NCBI RefSeq assembly: GCF_000281085.1
Contig: NZ_AJWM01000076.1
Location: 1 to 64,000, forward strand
DNA from: Catenovulum agarivorans YM01
GTDB lineage: Bacteria > Pseudomonadota > Gammaproteobacteria > Enterobacterales > Alteromonadaceae
Length of the DNA stretch: 64,000 nt
Reading direction: 5' to 3'
The position numbers and the translations under genes are program-made. Positions within the stretch are counted from its first letter, which is position 1, and every line of letters starts with the position of its first letter. This document shows positions 18,970 to 27,460 of this stretch, in pieces. The notes beneath the pieces were generated by a model. The model saw nothing but the letters and a program-made list of their open reading frames with translations. It was not told the DNA's origin and did no database searches.

Positions 18970-21360
18970 ATGGTAAGCAAGCAGCTAAATAAATGGTTTA
19001 AACAAACAGTCGTAATGGGTGCATTAGCACTGGCCAGCACACACGCAAGCGCAGCTAATTTGCAGCTCTACCCATTAGATCAAGTTGAACTAAAAGACAG
19101 TGCATTTTTACATGCACAACAAACCAATATTGACTATTTATTGCAACTGGACGCAGATAAACTGCTTGCACCATATCGCCGCGAAGCAGGCCTAGAGCCA
19201 AGAAAAGAAAGTTACGGCAACTGGGAAAACACTGGCCTAGACGGACATATAGGCGGTCACTACCTAACTGCATTAAGCTTAAGTTATGCATCAAGCAAAG
19301 ACCCTCGTTTATTAGAACGCCTGCAGTACGCAATAGACGAATTAGTCATCATCCAAAAAGCCGGTGAAACTGGGTATTTAGGTGGCATACCAAATGGCCC
19401 TGCAATGTGGCAAGAGGTTGCTAACGGCAAAATTGAAGCTGATTTATTCTCAATGAATAAACGCTGGGTGCCCTGGTACAATATTCATAAAATGTATGCT
19501 GGTTTACGTGACGCTTACCTAATTGGTGGTCAAGCTAAAGCCAAAGACATGTTATTAAAATACGGCGAGTGGACTAAGTGGTTAGTTAAAAACTTATCTC
19601 ACGAGCAAATACAAACCATGTTGATTACTGAACACGGCGGCATGAATGAAGTATTTGCTGACATGTATGCCATGAGCGGCGATGAAAGTTACTTAAAACT
19701 CGCGCGTGACTTCTCGCAATTAAGCATTTTAAACCCACTGCTGCAAAATCAAGACAGACTAAACGGTTTACATGCCAATACCCAAATTCCAAAAGTAGTG
19801 GGTTTTGCCCGTGTTGCAGAAGTGGCTGGCGATAAAAAATGGCAAGCCGCGGCTGAATATTTTTGGGATCGCGTGGTTAACCATAGATCTACCGCTATCG
19901 GCGGTAACAGCGTCAAAGAACATTTCCATTCGTTAGATAATTTTGAAGCCATGATCACAGATATTGAAGGGCCAGAAACCTGCAATACCTATAACATGCT
20001 TAAATTGTCGAAAATGTTGTACCTAACAACCAAAGACAGTAAATATTTAGATTTTTACGAACGTGGTATGTACAACCATATTTTATCTTCACAACATCCA
20101 GAACACGGTGGGTTAGTTTATTTCACCTCTATGCGTCCTGGACATTACCGTATGTATTCTGATGTTGATCACGCTATGTGGTGCTGTGTTGGCTCGGGCA
20201 TAGAAAATCACGGTAAATATGGCGAGTTGGTATATGCACATGATGAAAACAACAATATTTATGTAAACCTATTTGTTAACTCAAAACTGTATTTACCAAA
20301 GCGCGGTTTAACTTTAGAGCAGCAAACAAGTTTTCCTGAGCAAGCTAGTTCAAAAATTATTGTCCAAGGTAGTGGCGAATTTAAATTGATGTTGCGTCAG
20401 CCTTCATGGTTAAAAGGCGACAAAATGGATGTTTGGGTAAATGGCACCAAACAAAAACATGCCAAAGTTGAAAATGGTTATCTGGTGTTGAACAACCAAT
20501 GGCAAACGGGTGATTTAGTCGAATTTGAACTGCCAATGCAAACAAAAGCCGAAGCCTTGCCGGGTGATACTAACCATTATGCGGTTGTGCATGGGCCATT
20601 AGTGATGGGTTCAAAAGTAAATCCTTTCCCGAATGAACAGCTTAACTTTGTCTCGGATGATAGCCGCATGGGTCATATTGCCCGTGGTGAAATGTGTCCA
20701 CCAGAAGCCTTGCCGGTTATTTTGGATGATCCTGATAAATTTGTGAAAGGGTTAAAACCAGTTGCAGGTCAGCCACTAGCATTTACAGCAAGTACAAATA
20801 TTGATAACCCACTAGCTGAGCCGGTTGTACTTGTGCCTTTTTACAAGTTGCACGATACACGTTATCAGGTGTATTGGCCAAATACCTCAACTGCAGATTT
20901 AACTGAGTTTAGAAATAAAGCAGCACGCGAAGCGGCCAAATTAGCTGAGCTAGAAGCTAAGACCGTTGATAAAGTTGCACCGGGTGAGCAGCAACCAGAG
21001 TCAGATCACTTTTATCAAGGTGAAGGCAGTGAAGCTGGTGTACATATGGGTAAACACTGGCGTCACGCCCATGCATGGTTTAGCTATCAGTTAAACAATA
21101 CTGGTCATGCCGGTAAATTTATTCGCATCACTTATTTTGGTTTAGACAATGGTCGTAACTTTGAAATTCACCTAGCGGGGCAAAAAATTGCTGATGTAGC
21201 GCTTAAAGGTGACAAAGGTGCAGACTTCTTTACCGTCGATTACCCAATTCCAGCAGAGCTATTACAGGCGAAAAAAGACAAGTTAGAAATCAAGTTTGTT
21301 GCTAAAGCTGGCTCAATTGCCGGTGGTATTTACGGTGTCAGATTGATGTCTACTAAATAA
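18970..21360 (+). CDS. GH127 beta-L-arabinofuranosidase-like enzyme
   Basis: 796-aa glycoside hydrolase family 127 (formerly DUF1680) protein, expected to cleave beta-L-arabinofuranosides. The ATG at 18970 is preferred over an in-frame GTG at 18958 because GTGGA lies seven bases before it and a good Sec signal peptide (about 1-28, ending THASA) follows, so it is probably periplasmic. The (alpha/alpha)6 barrel is followed by beta domains. The zinc/catalytic set known from HypBA1 is present: Glu336 and Cys338 in PETCN, and Cys405-Cys406 in MWCCVGSG, one of which would be the thiolate nucleophile. The C-terminal approximately 120 residues form a further beta-sandwich. Other GH127 members have other substrates, so the specificity is probable only. 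Confidence 0.88.
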   Translation: MVSKQLNKWFKQTVVMGALALASTHASAANLQLYPLDQVELKDSAFLHAQQTNIDYLLQLDADKLLAPYRREAGLEPRKESYGNWENTGLDGHIGGHYLTALSLSYASSKDPRLLERLQYAIDELVIIQKAGETGYLGGIPNGPAMWQEVANGKIEADLFSMNKRWVPWYNIHKMYAGLRDAYLIGGQAKAKDMLLKYGEWTKWLVKNLSHEQIQTMLITEHGGMNEVFADMYAMSGDESYLKLARDFSQLSILNPLLQNQDRLNGLHANTQIPKVVGFARVAEVAGDKKWQAAAEYFWDRVVNHRSTAIGGNSVKEHFHSLDNFEAMITDIEGPETCNTYNMLKLSKMLYLTTKDSKYLDFYERGMYNHILSSQHPEHGGLVYFTSMRPGHYRMYSDVDHAMWCCVGSGIENHGKYGELVYAHDENNNIYVNLFVNSKLYLPKRGLTLEQQTSFPEQASSKIIVQGSGEFKLMLRQPSWLKGDKMDVWVNGTKQKHAKVENGYLVLNNQWQTGDLVEFELPMQTKAEALPGDTNHYAVVHGPLVMGSKVNPFPNEQLNFVSDDSRMGHIARGEMCPPEALPVILDDPDKFVKGLKPVAGQPLAFTASTNIDNPLAEPVVLVPFYKLHDTRYQVYWPNTSTADLTEFRNKAAREAAKLAELEAKTVDKVAPGEQQPESDHFYQGEGSEAGVHMGKHWRHAHAWFSYQLNNTGHAGKFIRITYFGLDNGRNFEIHLAGQKIADVALKGDKGADFFTVDYPIPAELLQAKKDKLEIKFVAKAGSIAGGIYGVRLMSTK

Positions 21361-21373
21361 AACTATAGTAAAA

Positions 21374-21384
21374 TAGTATTACTA
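21374..21384. promoter_or_regulatory. Palindromic operator, copy 4 (TAGTATTACTA)
   Basis: Lies between the GH127 stop and the second symporter, 46 bp before its ATG. It shows that the second symporter has its own regulated promoter rather than relying only on read-through. Confidence 0.7.
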
Positions 21385-21429
21385 ATTTGGTTTTTAGGCT
21401 ATTATTAGAGCATTAGTAATAGCCATTTT

Positions 21430-22848
21430 ATGAAACACATAGGCGTATATAGTGGAGAAGAGTGTTTGAATCCAATAAATATTACGCCGCAAGCTGGTTT
21501 AACACGGACCGAAAAGGTAGCTTACGGCGCAGGTGACTTTGCAATTAACGTTGCCTATGCGTCTATGATGTTATTAATTACCTACTTTTATACCGATATT
21601 TTTGGTTTAAACCCAACTGATCTCGGTATCATGTTTGTGGTTGTACGCACGCTCGACGCATTGCTTACACCTATAATGGGTTATTTAACTGATTCTTATA
21701 TCAGTCGTTATGGCCGTTATCGTCAATATCTACTCTATCTAGCTATACCTTTTGGTTTATCAATCATCTTAACTTTCTCTACACCAGAATGGGCTTATTC
21801 AGGTAAGTTGGTTTGGGCGTATTTGAGTTATGGTTTATTTAGCTTGATGTTTACCGCTGTGACTATTCCATATATTTCTATATTGTCGGTTATGACAGAT
21901 TGTCGCAAAGAGCGCCTTTCAGCCAGTGGTTACAGATTACTTATGGCTAAATTAGCCGCTTTTGCCGTAGTATTTTTGGTGCCTATAGTTACAGGCGCGG
22001 AATTTTGGCATGGCGATATTCAAAGTGGTTATCAAACCACTATGTTGGTCATGGCGCTACTAGCCAGTGCATTTTTATTGGTGTGTTTTGCTGGGGTGAA
22101 AGAGCGTATTCACCACGAGCATCAGCCTATACCTATGCTGGAGCAAGTTAAACTCATATTTAAAAACCAACTACTTGTATTGTTATGCTCTTCTTGTGTG
22201 GTCAGTACCATGGGTTTTATGGTGCGTGGGGCGCTCGCCATTTATTACGCCAAGTACTACCTAGAGTTACCAGCACAAGGACAATCTTTATTTTTAGCAA
22301 CCAATGTAACTGCTTCCATTTTGGCAATGTTAGCTTCAACTTGGATCACTAAACGTTATTCAAAAATTCGACTCTTTTATAAAAGCCAGTGGTTAGCCGG
22401 TGCGATAAGTTTAGCACTGTTTTTATTGGTGGGCCCAAGTCAAGTCGGTTTAGCCTTCGCGTTATTCTTCTTATTGAGTTTTGTGGTCGATTTACACGCT
22501 CCAGTTTTTTGGGCGTCAATCTCGGATGCGGTGGATTATGGCAATCGAAAATTCGGCAAACGCGTTGCCGGTTTATCTTATTGTGCCGTATCTATGAGTC
22601 AAAAAATGGCTATTGGTATATCAGGCGCATTTATTGGTGTGTCGTTATCTTATTTAGATTACAACCCAAGCCATCATCAAGCGTCTCAACATACAATAGA
22701 AGGTATTGTTGTACTCTTTACTGTATTGCCAGCAATATTTCATATCGCGGTTGGTTTTATTATGAAGCAGTATAGATTGGTGCAGTTAGCCAATATTCGC
22801 CAATCTGCTAAAAAAGAAGCAATTAACGCCAAGTTATCAGTGCGCTAG
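21430..22848 (+). CDS. Second GPH-family sugar:cation symporter
   Basis: 472-aa paralogue of the transporter at 16504, inner membrane, about 12 helices. It keeps the family segments KVAYGAGDFAIN, RTLDALLTPIMGY and SRYGRYRQYLL. The aspartate-rich ITDP of the first copy is replaced by LTPI, a change near the cation/sugar site that could alter substrate or coupling ion. An N-terminal extension of about 25 residues precedes the first conserved block. An alternative start inside that extension is possible. It converges on the regulator gene. Confidence 0.88.
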   Translation: MKHIGVYSGEECLNPINITPQAGLTRTEKVAYGAGDFAINVAYASMMLLITYFYTDIFGLNPTDLGIMFVVVRTLDALLTPIMGYLTDSYISRYGRYRQYLLYLAIPFGLSIILTFSTPEWAYSGKLVWAYLSYGLFSLMFTAVTIPYISILSVMTDCRKERLSASGYRLLMAKLAAFAVVFLVPIVTGAEFWHGDIQSGYQTTMLVMALLASAFLLVCFAGVKERIHHEHQPIPMLEQVKLIFKNQLLVLLCSSCVVSTMGFMVRGALAIYYAKYYLELPAQGQSLFLATNVTASILAMLASTWITKRYSKIRLFYKSQWLAGAISLALFLLVGPSQVGLAFALFFLLSFVVDLHAPVFWASISDAVDYGNRKFGKRVAGLSYCAVSMSQKMAIGISGAFIGVSLSYLDYNPSHHQASQHTIEGIVVLFTVLPAIFHIAVGFIMKQYRLVQLANIRQSAKKEAINAKLSVR

Positions 22849-22864
22849 GGTTGGCACCCTAGCG
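22843..22864. terminator. Hairpin overlapping the second symporter stop codon
   Basis: CGCTAGGGT (22843-22851) pairs with ACCCTAGCG (22856-22864) around TGGC. The symporter stop codon TAG lies in the stem. It separates converging genes and could end both transcripts, though T-runs are short. Confidence 0.6.
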
Positions 22865-22890
22865 ACTCTTTGTTCGATATCTGCAGCTAG

Positions 22891-23604
22891 TTAAACAGCT
22901 TGTTTTGCACCTTCGTCGGTGACATTTAATAGCGTTAACATTTCAAAATGTGCACGCTCAGCATTACGCGCTTGAATACCCAGCAATACAGCTTTGTGCA
23001 TAGGTAATGACGCTTGCCAATATTCTTCACCCCTGTGGGTGGTGATATCAAATGAACGATATAAAGCTTCGGCTAACATAGTGCCAAATGCATCCATTAA
23101 ACCATTGCCAGATGCGGCTAAAATAGATTGGTGGAATTCAACGTCTGAAATTAGAGTTTGCTCAGTACCATACTCAGCTGCTTCCATTTTTAAGTAGGCA
23201 GTTTCAATTGCTGCAATTTGCTCATCAGTACCATTTTTCGCAGCCAATAATGCCGCTCTAGGTTCAATTGCTTGGCGTAATTGAAATAAGTCAGCCAATA
23301 CTTTTTTGCTTTGGGCGCTGGCAAAACACCAGTTTAATACGTCAGGGTCGAGCATGTTCCAATATTTTTTTAATGAAACTTTAGTACCCGTTTTAGGTTT
23401 GGATTCTATTAAACCTTTTGCCGACAAAAGTTTAAAAGCTTCACGCAGGGCTGTACGTGAAATTTCAAACTCTTCCATTATTTTAGCTTCTTGAGGTAAA
23501 TTAGCACCTTGTGCGTAATACCCATCAACAATACGCTCACCTAAAGTGTTCGCAACCTGCCCATATAAACTTCGTTTGTTAACCGTGCGCTTGTTTTCCA
23601 ACAT
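22891..23604 (-). CDS. GntR-family regulator, FadR subfamily
   Basis: 237-aa transcription factor. An N-terminal winged helix (about 8-75) carries the GntR signature NLPQEAKIMEEFEISRTALR. A C-terminal all-helical FCD ligand-binding domain (about 100-220) has the acidic/His metal-type motif DVEFHQS. FadR-subfamily proteins bind short palindromes T-N-GT-N-AC-N-A as dimers and release them on binding a sugar acid, sugar or similar ligand. Four TAGTAWTACTA sites in this locus fit that form, so it is the probable local regulator. No copy is seen at its own promoter, where ATTATC-N5-GATAAT (23642-23658) is the only dyad. Ligand unknown. Confidence 0.88.
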   Translation of the reverse strand: MLENKRTVNKRSLYGQVANTLGERIVDGYYAQGANLPQEAKIMEEFEISRTALREAFKLLSAKGLIESKPKTGTKVSLKKYWNMLDPDVLNWCFASAQSKKVLADLFQLRQAIEPRAALLAAKNGTDEQIAAIETAYLKMEAAEYGTEQTLISDVEFHQSILAASGNGLMDAFGTMLAEALYRSFDITTHRGEEYWQASLPMHKAVLLGIQARNAERAHFEMLTLLNVTDEGAKQAV

Positions 23605-23710
23605 AAGTTTGAATCCAAATTATTATTCTGACCGCTATAAATTATCGGTATGATAATATTTTATGCAGGTTTGCAAAAGGTTTTGTTGCAATTGAGTGAA
23701 AATTAGGCGG

Positions 23711-23897
23711 GGCGTCCCCCAAAAAGTCGCCTCGGGTACAACCCTTGAACTGTGAAGCTCAAGGCGGGTAACAACACTCTACCGTAGGCTTCTCGGTGCA
23801 TGCCGAGCCTGCTCAATAGTACAGATGGTGCCACCCTTAATAAAAGTTATCAGCTCTGGGATATAACCCAAAAACGAACATCTCAGGGGAACAAAAC
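23711..23897 (-). ncRNA. ssrS: 6S RNA
   Basis: Read on the minus strand, the interval shows the 6S RNA hallmarks: a 5' segment GTTCCCCTGAGATGTTCG, the central TGAGCAGGCTCGG and CCGAGAAGCCT stretches, and a 3' segment TTCAAGGGTT. The closing stem is visible: GTTCCCC near the 5' end pairs with GGGGGAC near the 3' end. 6S RNA mimics an open promoter and binds sigma70 RNA polymerase in stationary phase. It lies beside ygfB-pepP-ubiH-ubiI as in many gammaproteobacteria, but zapA and the ygfA-like gene that usually flank it are absent. The ends are approximate to within about 5-10 bases. Confidence 0.88.
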
Positions 23898-24136
23898 TGT
23901 TTAGCAAATTATGCTTTATTTGCTTAGGGCGCGCACTTTAACAGACCTATTCGCTATTGCAAGCACTCAACCACTAATGTATCTATTTTAGGTTTTGACT
24001 GACGCTTTTTCCAGCTAAGCTTTGATAATTATTAATCACATCCAAATAATCATTGGTTATTTGACTATCTGGTTTGTTGCTATCGTTGGGCGGTGATAAC
24101 ATAGCGTCAGTTTAGTTTGACACAAAGAGTATCCTA
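23898..24136. other. Divergent intergenic region, 6S RNA / ygfB
   Basis: 239 bp that should hold the promoters of 6S RNA and of the ygfB operon. A -10-like CATAAT is found on the minus strand just upstream of the 6S 5' end. The zapA gene usually found here is not present in any frame. Confidence 0.5.
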
Positions 24137-24724
24137 ATGGCTGAGCCAATTTTACCTGATTACGATTCTTTTGACTTTTTCCTTCATCAAAACGAGTTGC
24201 CGTGTACCGCTGCGGAAATTCACGGCATTATTTGTGGCTGTTTAGCAGGTGGTATGCCTTTTCAAAGTGGTCAATGGCGCAAATTTGTTAGTGAGTTTGC
24301 TTTGCAAGAAGCTGAGTTGACGGATGAAGTCGCGAGCAAAATGCAAGAAATCTATAAAGCGACTTATGAACAGTTGTTAGATCCTGATTTTGTTTTTGAT
24401 GTATATATTCCTCGTACTGAAGATATTCCATTAGCTGAACAAGCACAGATGTTAATAGAGTGGTTAGCTGCGTTTATTTCATCTTTTGGCGCAACTGTCG
24501 GTGAGCGTTTTGCTAATGTGGATAAAGAAGTGCGCGAAGCGTATCAAGATTTAATTGCGATTAGTCAGATGGATACTGAGATGGAAGAGTCGGAAGAAAA
24601 CTTAATTGCTTTTGAAGAAGTAGCTGAATATATCCGCATGACCACTATTATGTGTTTTAGTGAGTTAGGGGATAAAAGTGGTGTACAAGCCGCTGAGCCA
24701 GGGGCAAAACCAACCTTGCATTAG
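24137..24724 (+). CDS. ygfB: YgfB/UPF0149 family protein
   Basis: 195-aa cytoplasmic protein of the UPF0149 (YecA/YgfB) family, almost all helical. Recognisable segments are the N-terminal EIHGIICGCLAGG and a C-terminal acidic half. Family members are poorly understood; in Pseudomonas YgfB modulates resistance-gene expression. The gene heads the conserved block ygfB-pepP-ubiH-ubiI, though about 200 bp with a family-B palindrome separate it from pepP. The length is normal for the family. Confidence 0.88.
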   Translation: MAEPILPDYDSFDFFLHQNELPCTAAEIHGIICGCLAGGMPFQSGQWRKFVSEFALQEAELTDEVASKMQEIYKATYEQLLDPDFVFDVYIPRTEDIPLAEQAQMLIEWLAAFISSFGATVGERFANVDKEVREAYQDLIAISQMDTEMEESEENLIAFEEVAEYIRMTTIMCFSELGDKSGVQAAEPGAKPTLH

Positions 24725-24749
24725 CAGAGCAACGCCGGAGTATGAAAAC

Positions 24750-24848
24750 TTTAGAGCATAATTATCGCAAAAACGCTGTAAATACGTCCTTGTACGCTTC
24801 GCTTTTTCATCCCTGAAAAAGAGATTTTGCTCTAAATTATTGCTCTAA
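24750..24848. repeat. Family-B intergenic palindrome (copy B1)
   Basis: Outer arms TTAGAGCATAATTATCGCAAAA (left) and TTTTGCTCTAAATTATTGCTCTAAAA (right, shown only in part by its key bases) are imperfect inverted repeats. Inside is the family core with AAAACGCTGTAAATACGTCC and a small hairpin CTTTTTCATCCCTGAAAAAG. It is a solitary copy, lying between ygfB and pepP, and could act as a transcript-stabilising or attenuating element. Confidence 0.75.
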
Positions 24849-24921
24849 AATTTTCTTCAGCATTTGTGCTCTGCTCAGAGCTAAAAACGGTAGGTAAACA
24901 ATCACACAACAGGATTAAAAG

Positions 24922-26238
24922 ATGATTGAGCAAGTAGAATTTTACAATCGCCGCCAAGCGGTATTGGCACAAATGGTTGATAACAGCGTTGCAATTATTG
25001 AAGCCGGGCAGGAACAAACCCGCAGCAACGATACTGAATATCCATTTAGACAAAACAGTGATTTTTGGTATTTAACTGGTTTTAACGAACCCGATGCGTA
25101 TTTAGTTTTAATTAAAAAAGCTGATATTGCAGAAGCTTGGGTGTTTTGTCGCGCGAAAGATAAATTAGCGGAAATCTGGAATGGTCGCCGCATGGGGCCT
25201 GAGCTTGCGCAAGCAGAACTGGCGGTAGATAAAACCTTTGCAGTTGCTGAGTTTAATCAGCATATTTTACCTGTATTAGATGGTTGTCACGCCGTTTATT
25301 GGCCGCACGGACAAAACAAACTCGAAAAAACTGTGTTGGCTTTAGTACAAGATATTCGCAGCAAAGGCAAATTAGGTTGTCCACCTTATCAATTTAACGA
25401 CTTATCGCGCATTGTGCATGAAATGCGTTTATTTAAAAGCGCGACTGAAATAGAAATTATGCAACAAGCGGCAGACATTAGTGCCAATGCACATAAACGC
25501 GCAATGTCTTTTAGCCAAGCTGGCAAGTATGAATATCAATTAGAAGCAGAGATTCAGCATGAATTTGCTATGAATGGTGCCCGTTTTGTTGCTTACAACA
25601 GCATTGTTGCCGGTGGTGATAACGCCAATATTTTGCACTACACAGAAAATTCAGACCGACTCAAAGATGGCGATTTAGTTTTGATTGACGCGGGTTGTGA
25701 ACTGCAAGGTTATGCTGCCGATATCACCCGTACTTTTCCTGTTAATGGTAAATTCTCTCCAGCGCAAAAGGCCGTATATCAAATTGTGTTGGATGCGCAG
25801 CTAGAATCAATGAAATTGTTGTTGCCGGGCAATACTTTAAAACAAGCAACCGACAGAGCGGTTGAGGTGATCACCCAAGGGTTAATTGACTTAGGTATTT
25901 TGCACGGTTCGCTTGAGGATAATATTCAAGCGCAAGAGGGTCAAGCCCCCGCTTACCGCCAATTTTTTATGCATGGATTAGGACATTGGTTAGGTTTAGA
26001 TGTACATGATGTAGGTCAATACAAAGTCGACCAACAAGATAGACAATTGCAAAAAGGCATGGCGCTAACGGTTGAACCTGGCATTTATATTAGTATAGAT
26101 GCCGACGTACCGGATAAATACAAAGGCATTGGCATTCGTATTGAAGACAATATAGTGATCACAGAATCCGGCCACAAAGTATTAACCACATTAGCGCCAA
26201 AAAGTATTGAAGACATTGAAGCTTGGATGCAAGGTTAA
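24922..26238 (+). CDS. pepP: Xaa-Pro aminopeptidase P
   Basis: 438-aa cytoplasmic metalloprotease (M24B) releasing the N-terminal residue ahead of proline. The N-terminal creatinase-like domain (about 1-165) is followed by the pita-bread catalytic domain. The dinuclear-metal ligands are in place: DAG and ADITR (two aspartates), HGLGHWLG (histidine), VEPG (glutamate) and IRIEDN (glutamate). The length is close to the E. coli enzyme (441 aa). AGGA precedes the ATG. ubiH starts three bases after the stop, so translation is probably coupled. Confidence 0.95.
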   Translation: MIEQVEFYNRRQAVLAQMVDNSVAIIEAGQEQTRSNDTEYPFRQNSDFWYLTGFNEPDAYLVLIKKADIAEAWVFCRAKDKLAEIWNGRRMGPELAQAELAVDKTFAVAEFNQHILPVLDGCHAVYWPHGQNKLEKTVLALVQDIRSKGKLGCPPYQFNDLSRIVHEMRLFKSATEIEIMQQAADISANAHKRAMSFSQAGKYEYQLEAEIQHEFAMNGARFVAYNSIVAGGDNANILHYTENSDRLKDGDLVLIDAGCELQGYAADITRTFPVNGKFSPAQKAVYQIVLDAQLESMKLLLPGNTLKQATDRAVEVITQGLIDLGILHGSLEDNIQAQEGQAPAYRQFFMHGLGHWLGLDVHDVGQYKVDQQDRQLQKGMALTVEPGIYISIDADVPDKYKGIGIRIEDNIVITESGHKVLTTLAPKSIEDIEAWMQG

Positions 26239-26241
26239 TCT

Positions 26242-27450
26242 ATGCAAACAGAGTTAAATTTTGATTTAGTTATAAACGGTGGTGGCCTTGCGGGTTTAGC
26301 CCTAGCTGCTGCTTTGGTTGCGCTGGCAAAACAGCACAAACAAAACTTAATCAAAATTGCCATAATTGAACCCCAGCCAATTGATTTAGCAGCCGACTAC
26401 CACCCAAGTTTTGACAATCGCGCAATTGCGCTGGCTTATCATTCAGTTCAGTGTTTTAAACAATGGCAAATTTGGCCGTTAATCGAACCATATGCCCATC
26501 CAATAAAACAGATAGAAGTATCAGAGCAATCAACCGCGGGTTTTAGTTATATTCATCCAGATAATCAGCACAAATTTTTAGGTTATGTTGCTGAGGCGCA
26601 AGCTTTAGGAGCTGGTTTAAAAAAATATTTAAAAGACGCTGACATCAGTTGGTTTTGCCCGAATAAAATAGCTGAAATACAGCAGCATACAGCGCACCTA
26701 GAGTTAACTTTAGATGATGGCCAAAAGCTCAACACTAAATTGATAACCAGCTGCGATGGCGCCAACAGTCCACTTAGGCAAAAACTCAATTTGCCGGTTG
26801 AACAATTTGATTATCAGCAGGTGGCTGTCACCACGAACGTGCAGTTATCTCGCCCGAGTGAATCTATCGCTTATGAAAGATTCACACAAACTGGCCCACT
26901 GGCTATGTTGCCAATGTCGGCAGACAAATATGGGTTAGTTTGGTGTTTAACAGCTGAAAAAGCACAAGAAATGTTAGCTGCAAGCGATGCTGAGTTTATC
27001 AGTGCGCTGCAACAAAAATTTGGTTTTCGCGCTGGCAAAATTGAGCAAATTGGTAAACGCGCCAGCTATCCACTCATTAGTTTAGTCATGCCGCAGTTGC
27101 ACCATCATAGAGTGATTTTTTTAGCTAATGCATCCCATACTTTACATCCAGTGGCAGGGCAAGGTTTTAACTTGGGGGTGCGTGATATTGTTGCTGCCGC
27201 TAAAGTGATTCAACAAGCTTCACAAGCACAGCTGGATATTGGTGAATATCAACATTGGTCTGGTTATTTGGCGCAGCGTCAGCAAGATATTCAACAAATG
27301 ACAGCAGCAACTGACTTTTTAGTGAGAAGCTTTTCCAACAAATATCAGCCGCTGCAGTTAATGCGTAATATTGGTTTATTTGCCTTAGAAAATTTGCCTG
27401 TAGCTAAGCGCTATTTTGCAAATTTTGCTATGGGTTTTCGCAATTCTTGA
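26242..27450 (+). CDS. ubiH: Ubiquinone biosynthesis hydroxylase UbiH
   Basis: 402-aa FAD-dependent monooxygenase, likely the 2-octaprenyl-6-methoxyphenol 4-hydroxylase step of ubiquinone synthesis. The N-terminal dinucleotide fold has INGGGLAGLAL, the middle DG motif is SCDGANSPLRQ, and the C-terminal FAD/ribityl motif reads NASHTLHPVAGQGFNLG, matching the UbiH variant rather than the GDAAH form of its neighbour. It lies between pepP and a second hydroxylase as in E. coli. Which of the two paralogues is UbiH rests on order and this motif. Confidence 0.92.
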   Translation: MQTELNFDLVINGGGLAGLALAAALVALAKQHKQNLIKIAIIEPQPIDLAADYHPSFDNRAIALAYHSVQCFKQWQIWPLIEPYAHPIKQIEVSEQSTAGFSYIHPDNQHKFLGYVAEAQALGAGLKKYLKDADISWFCPNKIAEIQQHTAHLELTLDDGQKLNTKLITSCDGANSPLRQKLNLPVEQFDYQQVAVTTNVQLSRPSESIAYERFTQTGPLAMLPMSADKYGLVWCLTAEKAQEMLAASDAEFISALQQKFGFRAGKIEQIGKRASYPLISLVMPQLHHHRVIFLANASHTLHPVAGQGFNLGVRDIVAAAKVIQQASQAQLDIGEYQHWSGYLAQRQQDIQQMTAATDFLVRSFSNKYQPLQLMRNIGLFALENLPVAKRYFANFAMGFRNS

Positions 27451-27460
27451 GAGTTAATTT

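Noticed and set aside
22389-22775. 128-codon plus-strand frame inside the second symporter
   Set aside because: Out-of-frame shadow with Cys/Arg-rich nonsense composition.
23642-23658. Dyad ATTATC-N5-GATAAT upstream of the GntR gene as a fifth operator
   Set aside because: It does not match TAGTAWTACTA; it may be an unrelated AT-rich dyad.
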